Source: Pyrenochaeta sp. MPI-SDFR-AT-0127 (lineage: Eukaryota > Ascomycota > Dothideomycetes > Pleosporales > Cucurbitariaceae). Taken from it: DNA of 64,000 bases. The stretch is from the NCBI GenBank assembly GCA_020747015.1, contig JAGTJM010000043.1, forward strand, positions 203,758 through 267,757, in the 5' to 3' direction. Made by a program: the position numbers and the translations under genes. Below the pieces are notes generated by a model. The model was not told the origin of the DNA and did not search any database. It was given only the letters and a program-made list of their open reading frames with translations. This document shows positions 1 to 11,733 of the stretch, piece after piece; the first letter of the stretch is position 1; every line of letters begins with the position of its first letter.

Positions 1-3000
1 AGAGGTTGGGCGTGCAGAAGCGACCCGGTAGAAAGGAGGTCGAAAGTAATGCTAGTGGCGCCAGTCACGACAATGGAATTCCTCTTCTGGAGGAACTTCA
101 GAAGCATTCTGTGTCACAGGCAAGGGGATCAGGTGTATGATATTCTTCTGTAAAGTAATGACACCCCAAGCATGCCCAAAGCTGGGCCTGTATTGTACGT
201 AGGTGCATCTATGTATACTAATCAAACTCAAACCCTTCATCTTTTGACTCTAACCTCATACCTTACAAGTATATCTCGCATTCTTACGTTCCTTGAGTTC
301 CTCATTCTTATTCTTAAAGACCCTCGGCAAAGCCATGACCCGTCTCATCTATAATTGCATACAGTTGCTCTCCATTCCTCACAAGAGATTTGTTCCAAGC
401 TTCGTCTGACTGCGCTCGATCCTCTGCCATTAGGAGAGAAACCTTTCATCGCTGGTAGTGTCTGTGAATAAACTCAAGACATGAGGCAATTCCCCCTTCT
501 ACAAACAAAGGCGAGCAACGACATGGGCTTTAGCCTTGTGTGTGGGGATGGTGCCCCTCAAAGCACGGCAGATGAGCAAATGCTGCTACTGCGTCTCCCT
601 TCTGCGGTGAGGCTGGAAGTCTTTGCCTGAGATGGATACCCCTCAGTTCCTCGGATGAAAGCTGGATGCGTTGTTCATATCGCTATAGGCCCGAGGTTGA
701 GCCTGTACCTTTGATGTTTGTTCTGCAGCTTAATACGCAATGAGAGCCGATGCAAGATCATGGGGAGATGAACAGCCGGGTACTCTTGGTCGTTTCTCGT
801 CGGCCCTTCTCGCAGGATGATAGGCGTTATTACGGGCGATGTGTAAGTGATAGCTCTCAAATAGCCACCGAGGTCTACTCGATGCCGGTTGCTACACAGA
901 CGAGTCGCGACACATGTGGACGGATGTTGAGCATGGGAAGAGCATCTTCCCACATGAAGCGGTGAGGCCTGAACATGTGCTGGATTAAAGAATCAAATGG
1001 ATCTTGCAGATCATGGATGGCAGGCAAAAGCGCATTGACGGACGATCTGAAGTCAGCCATGCGAAGTCTCTAGGGTACATACCATACTTTGTTAGCCTAC
1101 GGAGAGGTTACAGAATGCATCCAACTCCGAAACGAGCGTTACTTGGCCTATCACATCTCCGATAGAAGACCCAATGAATTGTCCCTCTGCTCATATGCTC
1201 GAACCATGCAGAATGACGTGGTCGGTGAGAGCCTCATGATGTTTCAGTGTCGCGTTGGGCAGTTTTTGGGTCTCTGAAGTGGGGTATGGAGTGGCTAGTG
1301 TCGATCCCTCGATGTATTTGTGGCAGTCTTCGGTTGATGGATTGTGACATAGCCGAGTGTAAACGAACTCCACAGAAGCGCTCGGTTGTAAGTAGTCGAG
1401 TGGAGATGTCATGTTTGACAGGCCAGGGACAGGTCCCTTTTTACGAGCAAGTGCGAGGATCGACGGCGTTTACGACAATGTCCTCTAGCGGTGAAAGCCT
1501 CAAATGCAAAGAGTCGACCAATAAACATTGCGGACAGTTCAAGTTAGGGGATCTGAAGTAGTTTGAGAGGATGGAAAACATCTAGCATGTGCCCGACATT
1601 GGTCCGAACGGTTGGTGAACCAGAAAAGCTACTCCGATGGTCAAGGACTTCATTGGCAAGGTGTTTGCGCGTTGGCAGCGAGATGGTAAGGTAACCCTCG
1701 TAGCAATGTGTAAACTAGTGTAGAATCGTGGAAAATGTAGTTGTATAGCCTAGTTGATTGGTTGCAGTTCAAAAAGCGGTGTATAGCGGTGAAGATCAGT
1801 GGGAATGGTGAAGACGATATATCGGCCCGAACAATTGTCGCCTCCGTCTTTCCGTACAATACGTCATTTTGAGACGGTAGTTGGTGGGTCTATAGATGTT
1901 TTTCGAGGTGAAGCCTGGGTTGACTACAATGCAAGTGCCGGTTGAGGCGTAAACCCTGGAGAGTGGCAATCTTTGCTTCCCCTGCTGTTCGCGCCATGAG
2001 CCCTTAGTAATCAATACCGTACCTCAAAGAGGTGAACTCGGCATTGGTAGGATTACAAGGATCACTCCTGCATGTGGCCAGGAAGCAGTGTTCTTCGCGC
2101 GACAATACACCCATTTTCCAATTGCACTCACGATTCGCAAAAGTCCGAAGATGGTTAAGTGATCTATCCACTGCAGGCCTAGAGAGGTTGTGTCTCAGAA
2201 ACCGGCAAGGCCGGAAGGGCTGCTATGTTTAGCTTAACAGAGGCTCTGAGCATGACCTGGACTGAAAGACTCAGTCGGAACAGTAAGCTGAGTATTCGAA
2301 GAGACTACCGCTCGTCTGGGACTACCGTACTAATCAATCGTGTATTTGCATGTGCGCAATAAACGATTAAATATTTTTTACAAACTGAATAGAAGTAACG
2401 AGTGCCATTGGCGTTCTGAGGCAGCCAGCTGAGAGCTGAAAGTCGGGATTTGAAGCCTCTTTCTTCACTTTCGGGTGAAAATACGAAAGGTGTTCGGCCT
2501 ACTCCGAACCACAAAAGAACATTGTAGTCCAGGTGACACAGCCTTGGTGTAATAGAGTTCTGAGTCAGATAGAGCCGCGAGCTTATAGAGGCGCGGTTGC
2601 CAAAATCTGGATATCGTGCACGAAAGCGTCGAGTCCTGCTCCTGTAAGCTGGATGATGGGCGCTGGTGGTGGTGTCAGTCGCTCATCGGTATTAGGTATC
2701 GAAAAGCACCTACTGACAGCCTCAACCACATTTTTGCGCTGCAAGCGGGCCAAGTGGGCTGACCATTCATTGAATTGGTGGTAAGAAAAGGCAATCCTGG
2801 CGCCCTAGTGGTCAGAAGCAGGGCCGCCTAGCGATATGTTTGATCGCTGGCTGGCTAGCTCACGGAACCCAGCCGGGAAAGTGGCGCGCGATGCTGGAAC
2901 ACCAGATCAAAAGGCAATGTGACATGGCGAGCTACTCTAACAGCAGTCGAGCAGAGAGTTTGGCTGTAATGATGTTGTAAGTGGGCGAGGTGTGGGTTGT

Positions 3001-4281
3001 TGTGATGGTGTATTGGAGGCCGCATCATCTGGAACACAACTATGGCTCGACTTCGTCGGTGACCACTCAAAGGCTCCCCCGGGTTTGAGGCGAAGAAATG
3101 GTCAGCAAAGCTGCAAGGGCCGATGGAAAGTTCACGCAAGCAGCCTCGTAACCCTCTTCGGAGGACGCGCAGGCCGAATGGAGCAACGTTCGGTAGCAGC
3201 TCACCATCAGTCAGCGCCCTTGGAGAACGCAAGCGAGGGTGTGTGAGTACAATGGAGGGAGGGTGTGCCGGTAACAAACCGGCCAAGCTTACATCAGGTG
3301 CAAAAATGAGGCTGGGGTTGGGGATATGGACGACGGGTCAGTCGTGAATAGCAATCGGTGTGATATGCCCCGCTACTAGCGTGCGATCGCAGGTATGCAC
3401 TTCGGGCCTTTGCTCCACCTCGCATCCTGCACTCTCCACCCTTTGCGCTGCAACCTTGGACAATGGCCGCTGTAGTTCTTTCACCGTGGGGCCCGACGGC
3501 GCTGTGGGATTGCGGCGATCGACGGTCCTGCGCAACGGGCGTCCTGGAGTCCTCCGAGCGTCCACAGGCCGTCTTCGAGCGTGCGGCGGATGGCCTGCAG
3601 CATGACCATGGCCATGAAGGTGTGCGACTCAGTCAAATGACTGGTCAGCCGTCACTCTGCCTGTCATTCATTCCTCTGCGCCTTGGAACTCCTACCCGTT
3701 TTGTCCACGCTGAACTAAGCTTTTCGTCCACACCCACACTAATGCAGCAGGGGGCAAATGTGCTGCACATGCAGGGCCGCGAGAGAGCGGCGGCCTACTC
3801 TGAACATAAGTACTGCACAGATCCTTCACGATATGCCTTTGATATTCGGTGAGCTCAAGGAGGAAACCAGGACACACTGGTCTTCCTATCCTCTCCATAC
3901 CACTTGCTTGCCTTTTGCCTCGTCCTTCTCCCAGGCAGACGTCTTCTAGGCAACACAAACCCTTGTCTCATCTGGCTTCTCTCTGGCACTGCGCCCTCCT
4001 GTGACTCGACCCGAGGCCGTACGCCCTAGTCACGTATATAAACCTCGCAGGTGCACAACTGAACTACTGGCGGTACTACAAAAGACCTCTTCAGCACCGC
4101 GTTCCTCTTTCCGCCGATCAGTGCTCGCACACTGCTCTGTCTAGGATCGACCGGCCGGGAGCCGGGAAGGAAGAAGAGTATTCCATCCCACGTTGTGCGC
4201 GCCAAAGTTGAGCCAAGCGCTACACGGTCACTACCCAGACGCCGTTCCTCTCTTCGAGCATTCAAAAACATCATCTCGACA
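1..4281. other. Gene-poor stretch; no supported gene
   Basis: I see only short, overlapping open frames on both strands here, none of which recalls a known family or links through convincing splice sites. Base composition looks ordinary, without an obvious AT-rich or repeat character. The last few hundred bases (about 3,900-4,281) are pyrimidine-rich and probably hold the promoter and 5' leader of the gene that begins at 4282. Confidence 0.5.
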
Positions 4282-4959
4282 ATGCCCTCCTACCTCCGAA
4301 ACCCCTATAGGTCCTACTCTTATCCTCCATGCCTCGAGTCTACCGAGTATGAATATCCCCAGACGAGAGATCTTCCAGACATCGATGAGAATCCATTCGC
4401 GCATTTCATCACTCCAATCAATGAAGAAGACGACCCCTATGACCTTTCCCTGAGTGCTGGCATCATAGCTCCCGATGGACCTCGTACAGGCAAGGCTTCC
4501 AAGTTTACGTCAGGCGTCGCCGACAAGTGGGCTCGATACGTCAAGTATAATCATACACAACTCCATAGCCAGTACCATACTCCCACCATCCCCGAAGAGG
4601 ATGAGGAATCCTTCATGGGCCTTGATGATGATCGCTTAAACGACACGCCACATATCTTGACACAGATCAACGCCCCGAGGATCTCCGTCATGGAGCCAAC
4701 CCGTGGTCGCGCACAAGAGCTTGTGGCTCGCAAGGCGCAGAACCGGCGCCGGTTGTCGAGAAACCCCTCCGGCCACCATCACTCCTGGAGAGAGCCTAGT
4801 CCAGAGTTGTTCACTGTTGATGAGTCGGAGGAAGAGGAGGTACCCGTGCTTAGACGTACGAAGACGAGAAAGGCCAAGGATGGCGCTGATCGCCGGAGGT
4901 CATCGACAAGATCAAGGTCAAGGGTGAGGTTTGACGCAACAGAAAAATCAAGATTGTGA
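4282..4959 (+). CDS. Hypothetical protein, acidic middle and basic C-terminus
   Basis: Single-exon gene of 225 residues. I chose the ATG at 4282 (context ACAATG) although the frame stays open upstream to 4195. I do not recognise the family. The N-terminal part is rich in Tyr and Pro (SYLRNPYRSYSYPP). An acidic middle follows, with IPEEDEESFMGLDDDR and later VDESEEEEVPVL. The last 50 or so residues are strongly basic and Ser/Arg-rich (RRRSSTRSRSRVRF). There is no signal peptide or membrane segment, and most of the protein is probably disordered. The basic tail could be a nuclear localisation signal or nucleic-acid contact, which is inference. The long clean frame and biased codon use support a real gene. 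The function is unknown. Confidence 0.6.
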   Translation: MPSYLRNPYRSYSYPPCLESTEYEYPQTRDLPDIDENPFAHFITPINEEDDPYDLSLSAGIIAPDGPRTGKASKFTSGVADKWARYVKYNHTQLHSQYHTPTIPEEDEESFMGLDDDRLNDTPHILTQINAPRISVMEPTRGRAQELVARKAQNRRRLSRNPSGHHHSWREPSPELFTVDESEEEEVPVLRRTKTRKAKDGADRRRSSTRSRSRVRFDATEKSRL

Positions 4960-7086
4960 CTAGGGTGCGTACACATGAGGGGGACCACAGTGCGAAATCA
5001 TCAGGCATTTGCATCGGGAGGCGTTGGAGGCGTCTACGTTGTTGGACCCTGCTGCATTTACATGGCGTTTGTTACTTCTATTTCGACATTACCTACAGCA
5101 TCATTGGCGTTTTGATACCACTTTCGCTCGCATACATAGGGATACCTGCATTGGGCGGCGTTTTGGAGTGAGCATTTACACACATCGTTACACGCCGGCA
5201 TAGTAACATTCAATCTATCGATTATCCAAGATGATCAGAAAGCTTTTCCTTTCAAGTGCCTGAATGGTCTTACTGAACTCCCCTTCTTTTGCATCGGATA
5301 GAACCCTTGCTCACACTTCTACACTCTCCAAGAAGTCTACACACTAACCCCCACACTTGCGCTCGCTAACGATGCATTCTAATTAAGCGTCCCTGTGGCG
5401 TGACCTCACCCCGCATATCTCACGACCCCTCCACGCCACCATGTTGGCTTCGTACAATCTTTGCGCGCTTACCGCTCATTCATTACTCAAAACATCTACT
5501 GCTAGACACATCTTCGGTGGCATCACGGCCTTATGAAACTACCAGAATTGACACAGTGCATGCCACGGCGCAAATCACCTCATGTTTCCGTTTTCCGATC
5601 TCCCAACTCGCACTCCAATGAGGACGATGTACATGTCAGGTCCGCTTGATCTTACACAGTTGCAGCTTGTTTCGAAACACTGGCCCAGTAGCATTCCAAG
5701 TACCTTGAAAATTTTCGCCCGTCATATGCTTAAATCCACGCAGATCACCCGGCCTGTCAAAATCGCCCAAAGACCCTGATCAGCACCCTTTGCTTCCAAG
5801 TCGGGCAGTGCGTGATGATTTGCTCTGCGCTCCGAAGTCGTCTTCAATAGCGGGGTCTTTTTACGAGGGGGGCTGAAAAGAGGTTGGTGTAGCGCATGTG
5901 ACAGGCTCACGATAGTCCCGACACTGAGGATCTTTCCGATGCTATCTTGTGTGCACCAGGAGGGGGATGTGCAAGTGACCGGAGTGCCGAACCGGACGCA
6001 TCTATACGTCGAGTCCAAGGTACTGATCAGAGTGGAATGAAATGAAGGCATTCAGTCGTCGGCGAGCTTTCTCCGCGGATTCATATCACTGGGCAAAGGG
6101 TCTCGGTCTAAGCTATGTCGTGCACAACGCCGCAGCCGCCATGGTAGTATGCAGGGTTGGCGAAGTCTGGGAATGTTCGGTAGTCGCACAACCAAGACAA
6201 TCATTGAGCACCAGATACCAATCGCTATATGCTAAGCAGATCCTTCCACCCACTCACGTGGAGGACTAAATGCCTCCCTCCGTCTTGCACCAATAACAGT
6301 GCCCCAGACAGACAGGCTTGGAAAAAGGAGGATAGTCCGTGATCGACAATGCAAGAGTGCGAGCGAGCGAGGCGCGAGATATTTTACAGTTGGGCGATCG
6401 ATGATAGTACTGCAATCTGCCTTTACGCCATACGAAGGCCTCATGTACGATGATACACTCGTACATCTACACCCCTCTCAAGATAGGCTCGAATAAGATT
6501 TTGATATCAGCGCACTGCATAGCGTGCCTGAGAGGCGGAAAGATGAACCGAGGAGGATTTTGCCCAGTCGCCCTTATGTTGATTCGCATCGAGGCACATG
6601 GATGAATTAAACATGTTCAGATAGCCTCTTATGACCCTGCTATTTCCTCAGCACTACCGTGAGATGGTTTGTTCCGCTGTCAGGATCGTCGATGAGAACA
6701 CATGCGAATTGCATGGGAACCTCGCAGTAAGGAGTGTGTCCCCTGTGCTGGCACGAGTCTTGGAATACATCAAGATTACAATAGATGCTACTAAGAGTCA
6801 AGCGTGGCTCGGAATTTCATGGCAGACTTCTCTGCCGCCTAGATCTGGACTACCTTGTAGGTAATGGAACTGGATAATCTTTTTACTCCATGCAGCTGTG
6901 TTGTGTCTTCTGCGTCCGCCGGTAACCGCTATTCAACAGCGCCTCAGTCTTGGTCGTTACCATACCGTCCTATACTGAAATGCAAAACGCACAAAATCTC
7001 ATTGTAAGGGTATCTCCGCTATTCTGCAAGCTCTTGACCATGTCTTCCACTTTGCCAAACAAAAATGCCTGTCAATCCATGCTGTT
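4960..7086. other. Intergenic stretch, nothing recognised
   Basis: About 2.1 kb with only short frames and no family-level resemblance. It holds the 3' flank of the gene ending at 4959 and the 3' flank of the channel gene on the minus strand. Confidence 0.45.
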
Positions 7087-7696
7087 CTACGACTGTCTCT
7101 CTTCCCTTCCATCTACCCAACTCGTGCAATTCACACACCTCTTCGCCTTCTCACTGATATACTTTCTACAAAATTTACACCTAACCTGTCTCTTTACAAT
7201 GTTATCCCCACTCCCCCTGCTATACAGCATGGCAATTGTCCACAGCGCTAGCGCAATGGCGAAGAACCGCACAAGCTTGTCTAGGAAACTGCCGTACGCA
7301 AACACGACGGCGCCGTCGGCGAGCGCTTGCTCAATGGTGTTGTAGCCGTTGGTAATCGTGCCGTTGTAGTTTGCGCCATGCTTGAGGATAGCGAACTTCT
7401 CGTCGAGGTTGCGGGCGAGGAAGGGCAGAAGCGAGATTACGGGGAGGATGATGTCGGAGACGAGCGAGTTTGCGCAGGCTGTAAACGCAGCTGCGAGGCT
7501 GTATAGAGTCAGTATTGTGAGGTTCGAGATAACAGGGTTGGGGAGGGTCATTGTACATCAAACCGACAGCGACTTCGAGCACGTTGTCCCGCAGCGCGAA
7601 GTTGGAGAAGCTGTCCCACGCGCTGGCTGTCCTTTGGCGAACGCCCTGCTCTGCGTCTCGTAGGAAGCCCTCTGTGTGCTCATCTAGGCGCGGCAT
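7087..7696 (-). CDS. MscL-type mechanosensitive channel with C-terminal zinc ribbon
   Basis: Two exons, complement(7557..7696, 7087..7498), give 183 residues. The 58-base intron has donor GTACAA and acceptor TACAG. Joining in frame restores the MscL signature: WDSFSNFALRDNVLEVAVGL runs into ILAAAFTACANSLVSDII, the first transmembrane helix. A second helix, FFAIALALWTIAMLYS, follows a loop carrying NGT glycosylation-like sites. The tail has two CxxC pairs (CKFC and CVNC, about residues 154-171), a zinc ribbon also seen at the end of some bacterial MscL proteins. Bacterial MscL is a pentameric membrane-tension valve of about 136 residues. This copy adds about 25 residues at the N-terminus plus the ribbon. 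In fungi a role in hypo-osmotic relief is likely but inferred. The membrane it sits in cannot be read from the sequence. Confidence 0.85.
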
Positions 7697-8024
7697 TTTG
7701 GCGTGCTGGACAAAGTGTCGTGTTGGAGAGTAATATCTGCTCAAAGCATGGCAGCACAATCAAGCTGGCTGGCGCGTAGGAGGATCAACGTCATGCGACG
7801 CGTGATGATTTAGCCAATAATACGACTTCACATGTATGAATCAACGCCACCATTCAAGGTGAACTCGCTGCCCAGATCAGAATATTGTGTTCATTCTGAA
7901 GCTTTCTATTAAAGTATATGTGACCACGACGGAAACTTTTACGACTTTCGACGCAACTCAAACGCCACCCTAACCAATTGATGCCATCGAACGCCGCGAT
8001 CCAGGGTATAAGTACAAAAGAATA
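7697..8024. other. Short intergenic gap
   Basis: 328 bases between the channel gene and SPT8, both on the minus strand. It probably contains the channel promoter and the SPT8 3' end. No element was recognised. Confidence 0.4.
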
Positions 8025-10095
8025 TCATGATCCGAAGCCAATCTCATAGCCCAACAGTACTTCTGTCGAGGCACCTTCCCAGCCTCGATTGCCCCCGGTC
8101 GAGATCATGAAGTTGCAGGTAGGATCAAGGTAAAGTTGCGAGATGACGCCAGTGCGATGACCGGGTACAATGAGGAACGGAGTAGCGGCGGCGCCTTTTG
8201 TGCCTGCATCTGGCTGGGTCAGATCATAGAGGCGGAGGATATCGTAAGATGCGCTGCATAAATTAGCTGCTGTGGTGAGGAGTGGATCAAGAAACTTACC
8301 AGACAAGATGTTTGCCATTCGGCATCGCTCTGACAGCGCTCACCGCACCACTAACGCTGGGGAACCTGAAAGTCCTCCTTGGCTCTCGAAGGCCTTTGTG
8401 TAGGCTGTACTCGTCCACAGTACCGTTTCTTCGACCAGCATATATAAAATTACCATCCGGTGACCAACATGCGTTCATACACCAAGGCGGCGTGTTACGC
8501 GGTGGTGTTATGCGTGCAACTGGGTTCGGCTGCCGACGATCCCAAATGCGCAGTGTACCATCCATAGACGCATCGAGAAACGTTGTTTCTGAGGACGCGG
8601 GCTGTTCGGTTTGATCAGCGCCATTGTTATGTGGGCCAGTCTCCTCTGCATGAGGCAAACCATTCACAGTGCCACTCGATTGTGATTCTGTTACACCGTT
8701 TGCTAGTGCTTGTGTTTGGGCCGTTGCAGGAGGTTCCTTAAGACTATCGCCCGCTTCCTCATTTGGCGCTTGCACTGGGCCACCCATGTCCATTGCATCG
8801 AGGTCTCCGTTAGCGTCCTCGTCCGCTTGCTGGATACCATTTGCAATAGCCCTGGAAAACTCATCATCGTCATCTCCAAATGATGGTAGAGCTGATGAGG
8901 GATTGTTCTCTTGGCCATCACCAAACAAGGAGTCCTTATCTCCGAATAGCGAGTCATCCGGCGAGCCTTGTGCATCTTCATTGCCTTCTTCTTTCACCTG
9001 CATAGTTCGTGCGGCTGTTTCTACGCCGTTAGTAAGGCTGCCATTGGCTCGAGGACGGGAGGAGTTATTGGAAGAGAATGTCCCGTTCGCCGAGGGTAGG
9101 GTCTCAGTATCTTGAGGAATGGGCAAGGTAGATAGCGGTCGTTGCTCGATAGCAGCTATTTGACCACCGCTCGTTTCGAATTTTCTTTTGACTTGGCCGT
9201 TGTTTAGATCCCAGTCATTTATAGTCTTGTCCCAACTCCCACTCAACACCGATGTTTCATCCTGGGACAGCGTCAAAACTGAGACAGTCGAAGTATGGTT
9301 TTTGAGAGTATGTATCCGCTTCCCTTCCTCATGGCGCACTGATTGTAGGTTGATGCCCCCAGATTCTAATCCGGACAGCAACCACAGCGCCTGATGGTGG
9401 ACAGCAAGCGCGTACACTGAAGATAAACTCTCTGATACACCGGAGCTGTCCTCATTCTCCCAGTAGGAAAGGAGGACTCCCGCTTTCGTGACTGAGTCAA
9501 CGAAAGGATGTCTTTGAGCCACTGTGAGAGCGAGCTTCCCGTTGGCGGTGTCAACCCAGTTGAACTTTCTAATGTATCCGTCCGAGCCTCCACTAAACAC
9601 CCATCGCATATCTGGAGTCGCAGTAATAGCGTTGATCGAGGTGCTGTGCGGGGCTGCTATTGTGGGTATAATGTCGTAAACGGGGGCATTCAGCGCCTCT
9701 TGTCGCACGCTCGGGCGGAACGGCAGGTTCCCAAGGACGCCTGTAGCAGCCGCTGCTCGAGGACTAGGAGAGGTAAGAGTGACGGAAGGATTTGCGTTTG
9801 CATCTCTTGGTCTGCTGCTATTGTCAACGCTGCCGCGTTGCTGCTGTGAGGGGTTGTCCTCTTCGTCCTGGTCCTGGTCTTGATCTTCATCGTCGTTATC
9901 TCCGTCAGCATCGTCTTCATCGTTGTCACCCTCGTCTGCGTCGTCGCCCTCCTCTTCCTCATCTACGTCCATTGCATCGTTTTCCTCTGCCTCGTCCTCC
10001 TCCTCGGCGGAACCTGTTGGCGCAATTAGTTTGGGAGCAGCAGTACTGGCATCAGCAAGACCTACTGGCGCCATTATCGTAGTCATCTTCCTCAT
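8025..10095 (-). CDS. SPT8: SPT8-like WD40 protein, SAGA complex subunit
   Basis: Two exons, complement(8300..10095, 8025..8253), give 674 residues. The 46-base intron has GTAAGT, a CTAAT branch site and TGCAG. The N-terminus (about residues 30-85) is a run of Asp/Glu. WD40 blades follow from about residue 150 (WVFSGGSDGYIRKFNW, SVLSGSWDKTINDWDL). A disordered stretch of about 160 residues, rich in Asn, Asp and Ser, interrupts the propeller. The blades then resume (FLDASMDGTLRIWDRRQP, CWSPDGNFIYAGRRNGTVDEY) and end in exon 2. This order of acidic N-terminus, split propeller and final blades fits SPT8, which in SAGA contacts TBP and regulates its delivery to promoters. It acts in the nucleus. 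The alternative start MTTIMAP lies three codons downstream. Confidence 0.85.
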
Positions 10096-11733
10096 TCATG
10101 CTGATTCCATGAGCCTAGACGCGCATTCGCAATGTAGTTATAAGAGAAGTATGTTTGTTTGGGGATCTCGACAAATGTATGGATGCTCCGACGTCGCGTT
10201 GCGCCGAACATTGAGGCTCGGCTGCGCGTCATCTACGGTGAGCGGTTTCCCAGAAGCTCGTATTTTTGAACGCTGGGGCCACCCAACCCATACAATCAAC
10301 TTGCTGAAGCAAATGTGTTTCTCAATGCAAATAGCGATCATATGGGCGTGATATAACAGAGACAGATTTTGCAACAAGTAAAGCATTGTGACCCTATATG
10401 GATAGCTTCGCAACTTGAGTCCATTGTATTATACTTACTAATCGAGGTTAGTTTCACTGGAGCGAAGATTAGTTTATGTAAGCCGCTGTCTCTAGAAATG
10501 GCAACGGTAGTAAAAGGCGAGCTGGAAGATGGAGAGCGCCTTGCTAGACTACGCACCCCTCCACAAAAACGGAGATAGCAAGCAAACAGTAGAAGATAAT
10601 CTTCATAACAGGTAAAAGGCGCGGTGATTATCGCTTCTCAGGTTAGCTAACACTTGGGGTACATCCTTATTGATTGTATGTTGTATTACTATTGACGACC
10701 TAGATGCTTGCGTACCGCTTCAAGCTTTGCTTAACTCTACATCAACAGGCTCGTAGGCAGTCTTTCTCGGCATATCTCATGACAGATGCATTGACTCAGA
10801 TAGTCTATATGCCCGGTAGCATGTATTCCTCTCGAGGAACCAAAGTATTAGTGGGGTTGTGCGAACAATAAACAATGCCAGGATAAAGCCCAGTGATCAA
10901 ATGTTGTTGTTATGATTCGCTAGGTCCTTCTGAATAGCTTTGGTTGCTGTGAATTCCAATTTTTATTGAAAACCATCCGTTTTCATGCTTGATTGCATCG
11001 CGTCTTTGGTAGCACCTATTAGAGTCGAGAGGAGTGAGACCAAAACACCAATCTATCAGCGTGATAAGCCACCATATTCGGGGTTTCCATTGCCAAACAT
11101 ATCACTCTAGCTGTTGTAGAATCGAATCTCAGTTGACATGGATCTTACGACATACGTCTATCAGTACAGATGCGTGCAGCTCTTCAAGGCGCACTTTCGC
11201 CGAATAATTTTGAACATTTTCACGGACACAGTCGCTCTCAAAAAAATGTGAAAAAGCAGCACTCCGCAATTTGAAACTGCTTGCATCATTTCTTGTGTAT
11301 CACGGTTGCGTAACCAAAACCCGTTTGTTGCGATCGGGACGTACCTTCCGTGACGGATGACAGCTTCACAGTGTGCTTCGTCGCAGTACGCGTAGCAATA
11401 ACGTCTTTCCCGCCATCTCTCATTTCTTTCTCTACTGCCCACAAACTTCATTGTTACGATTAATTGCCCCACAACTATGGGGCGAGGTTCTCGCAGCCGC
11501 CGTGGAAGGCCAAACCGGCTCAAACAACCGGAAGATCACAGAACGGCTCCTCACAGAGACAGCGCCATCATACGCTTGAACAATGGACATCATAATGGTT
11601 AGTTATCAGCCCCCACTACTGGTATCTCAGAAGCGTTGGCTTCGCCTCTGATAAGCGTATCTTTCCCATACTCTTCTTGAGACTTTCAAGCAGCCCGCCG
11701 CCCTGCAATTCACTATCTTGATACTGTTCAAAC
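10096..11733. other. Intergenic stretch, nothing recognised
   Basis: 1.6 kb between the divergent SPT8 and helicase genes. It must contain both promoters. Only short frames are present and I could assign no motif. Confidence 0.45.
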
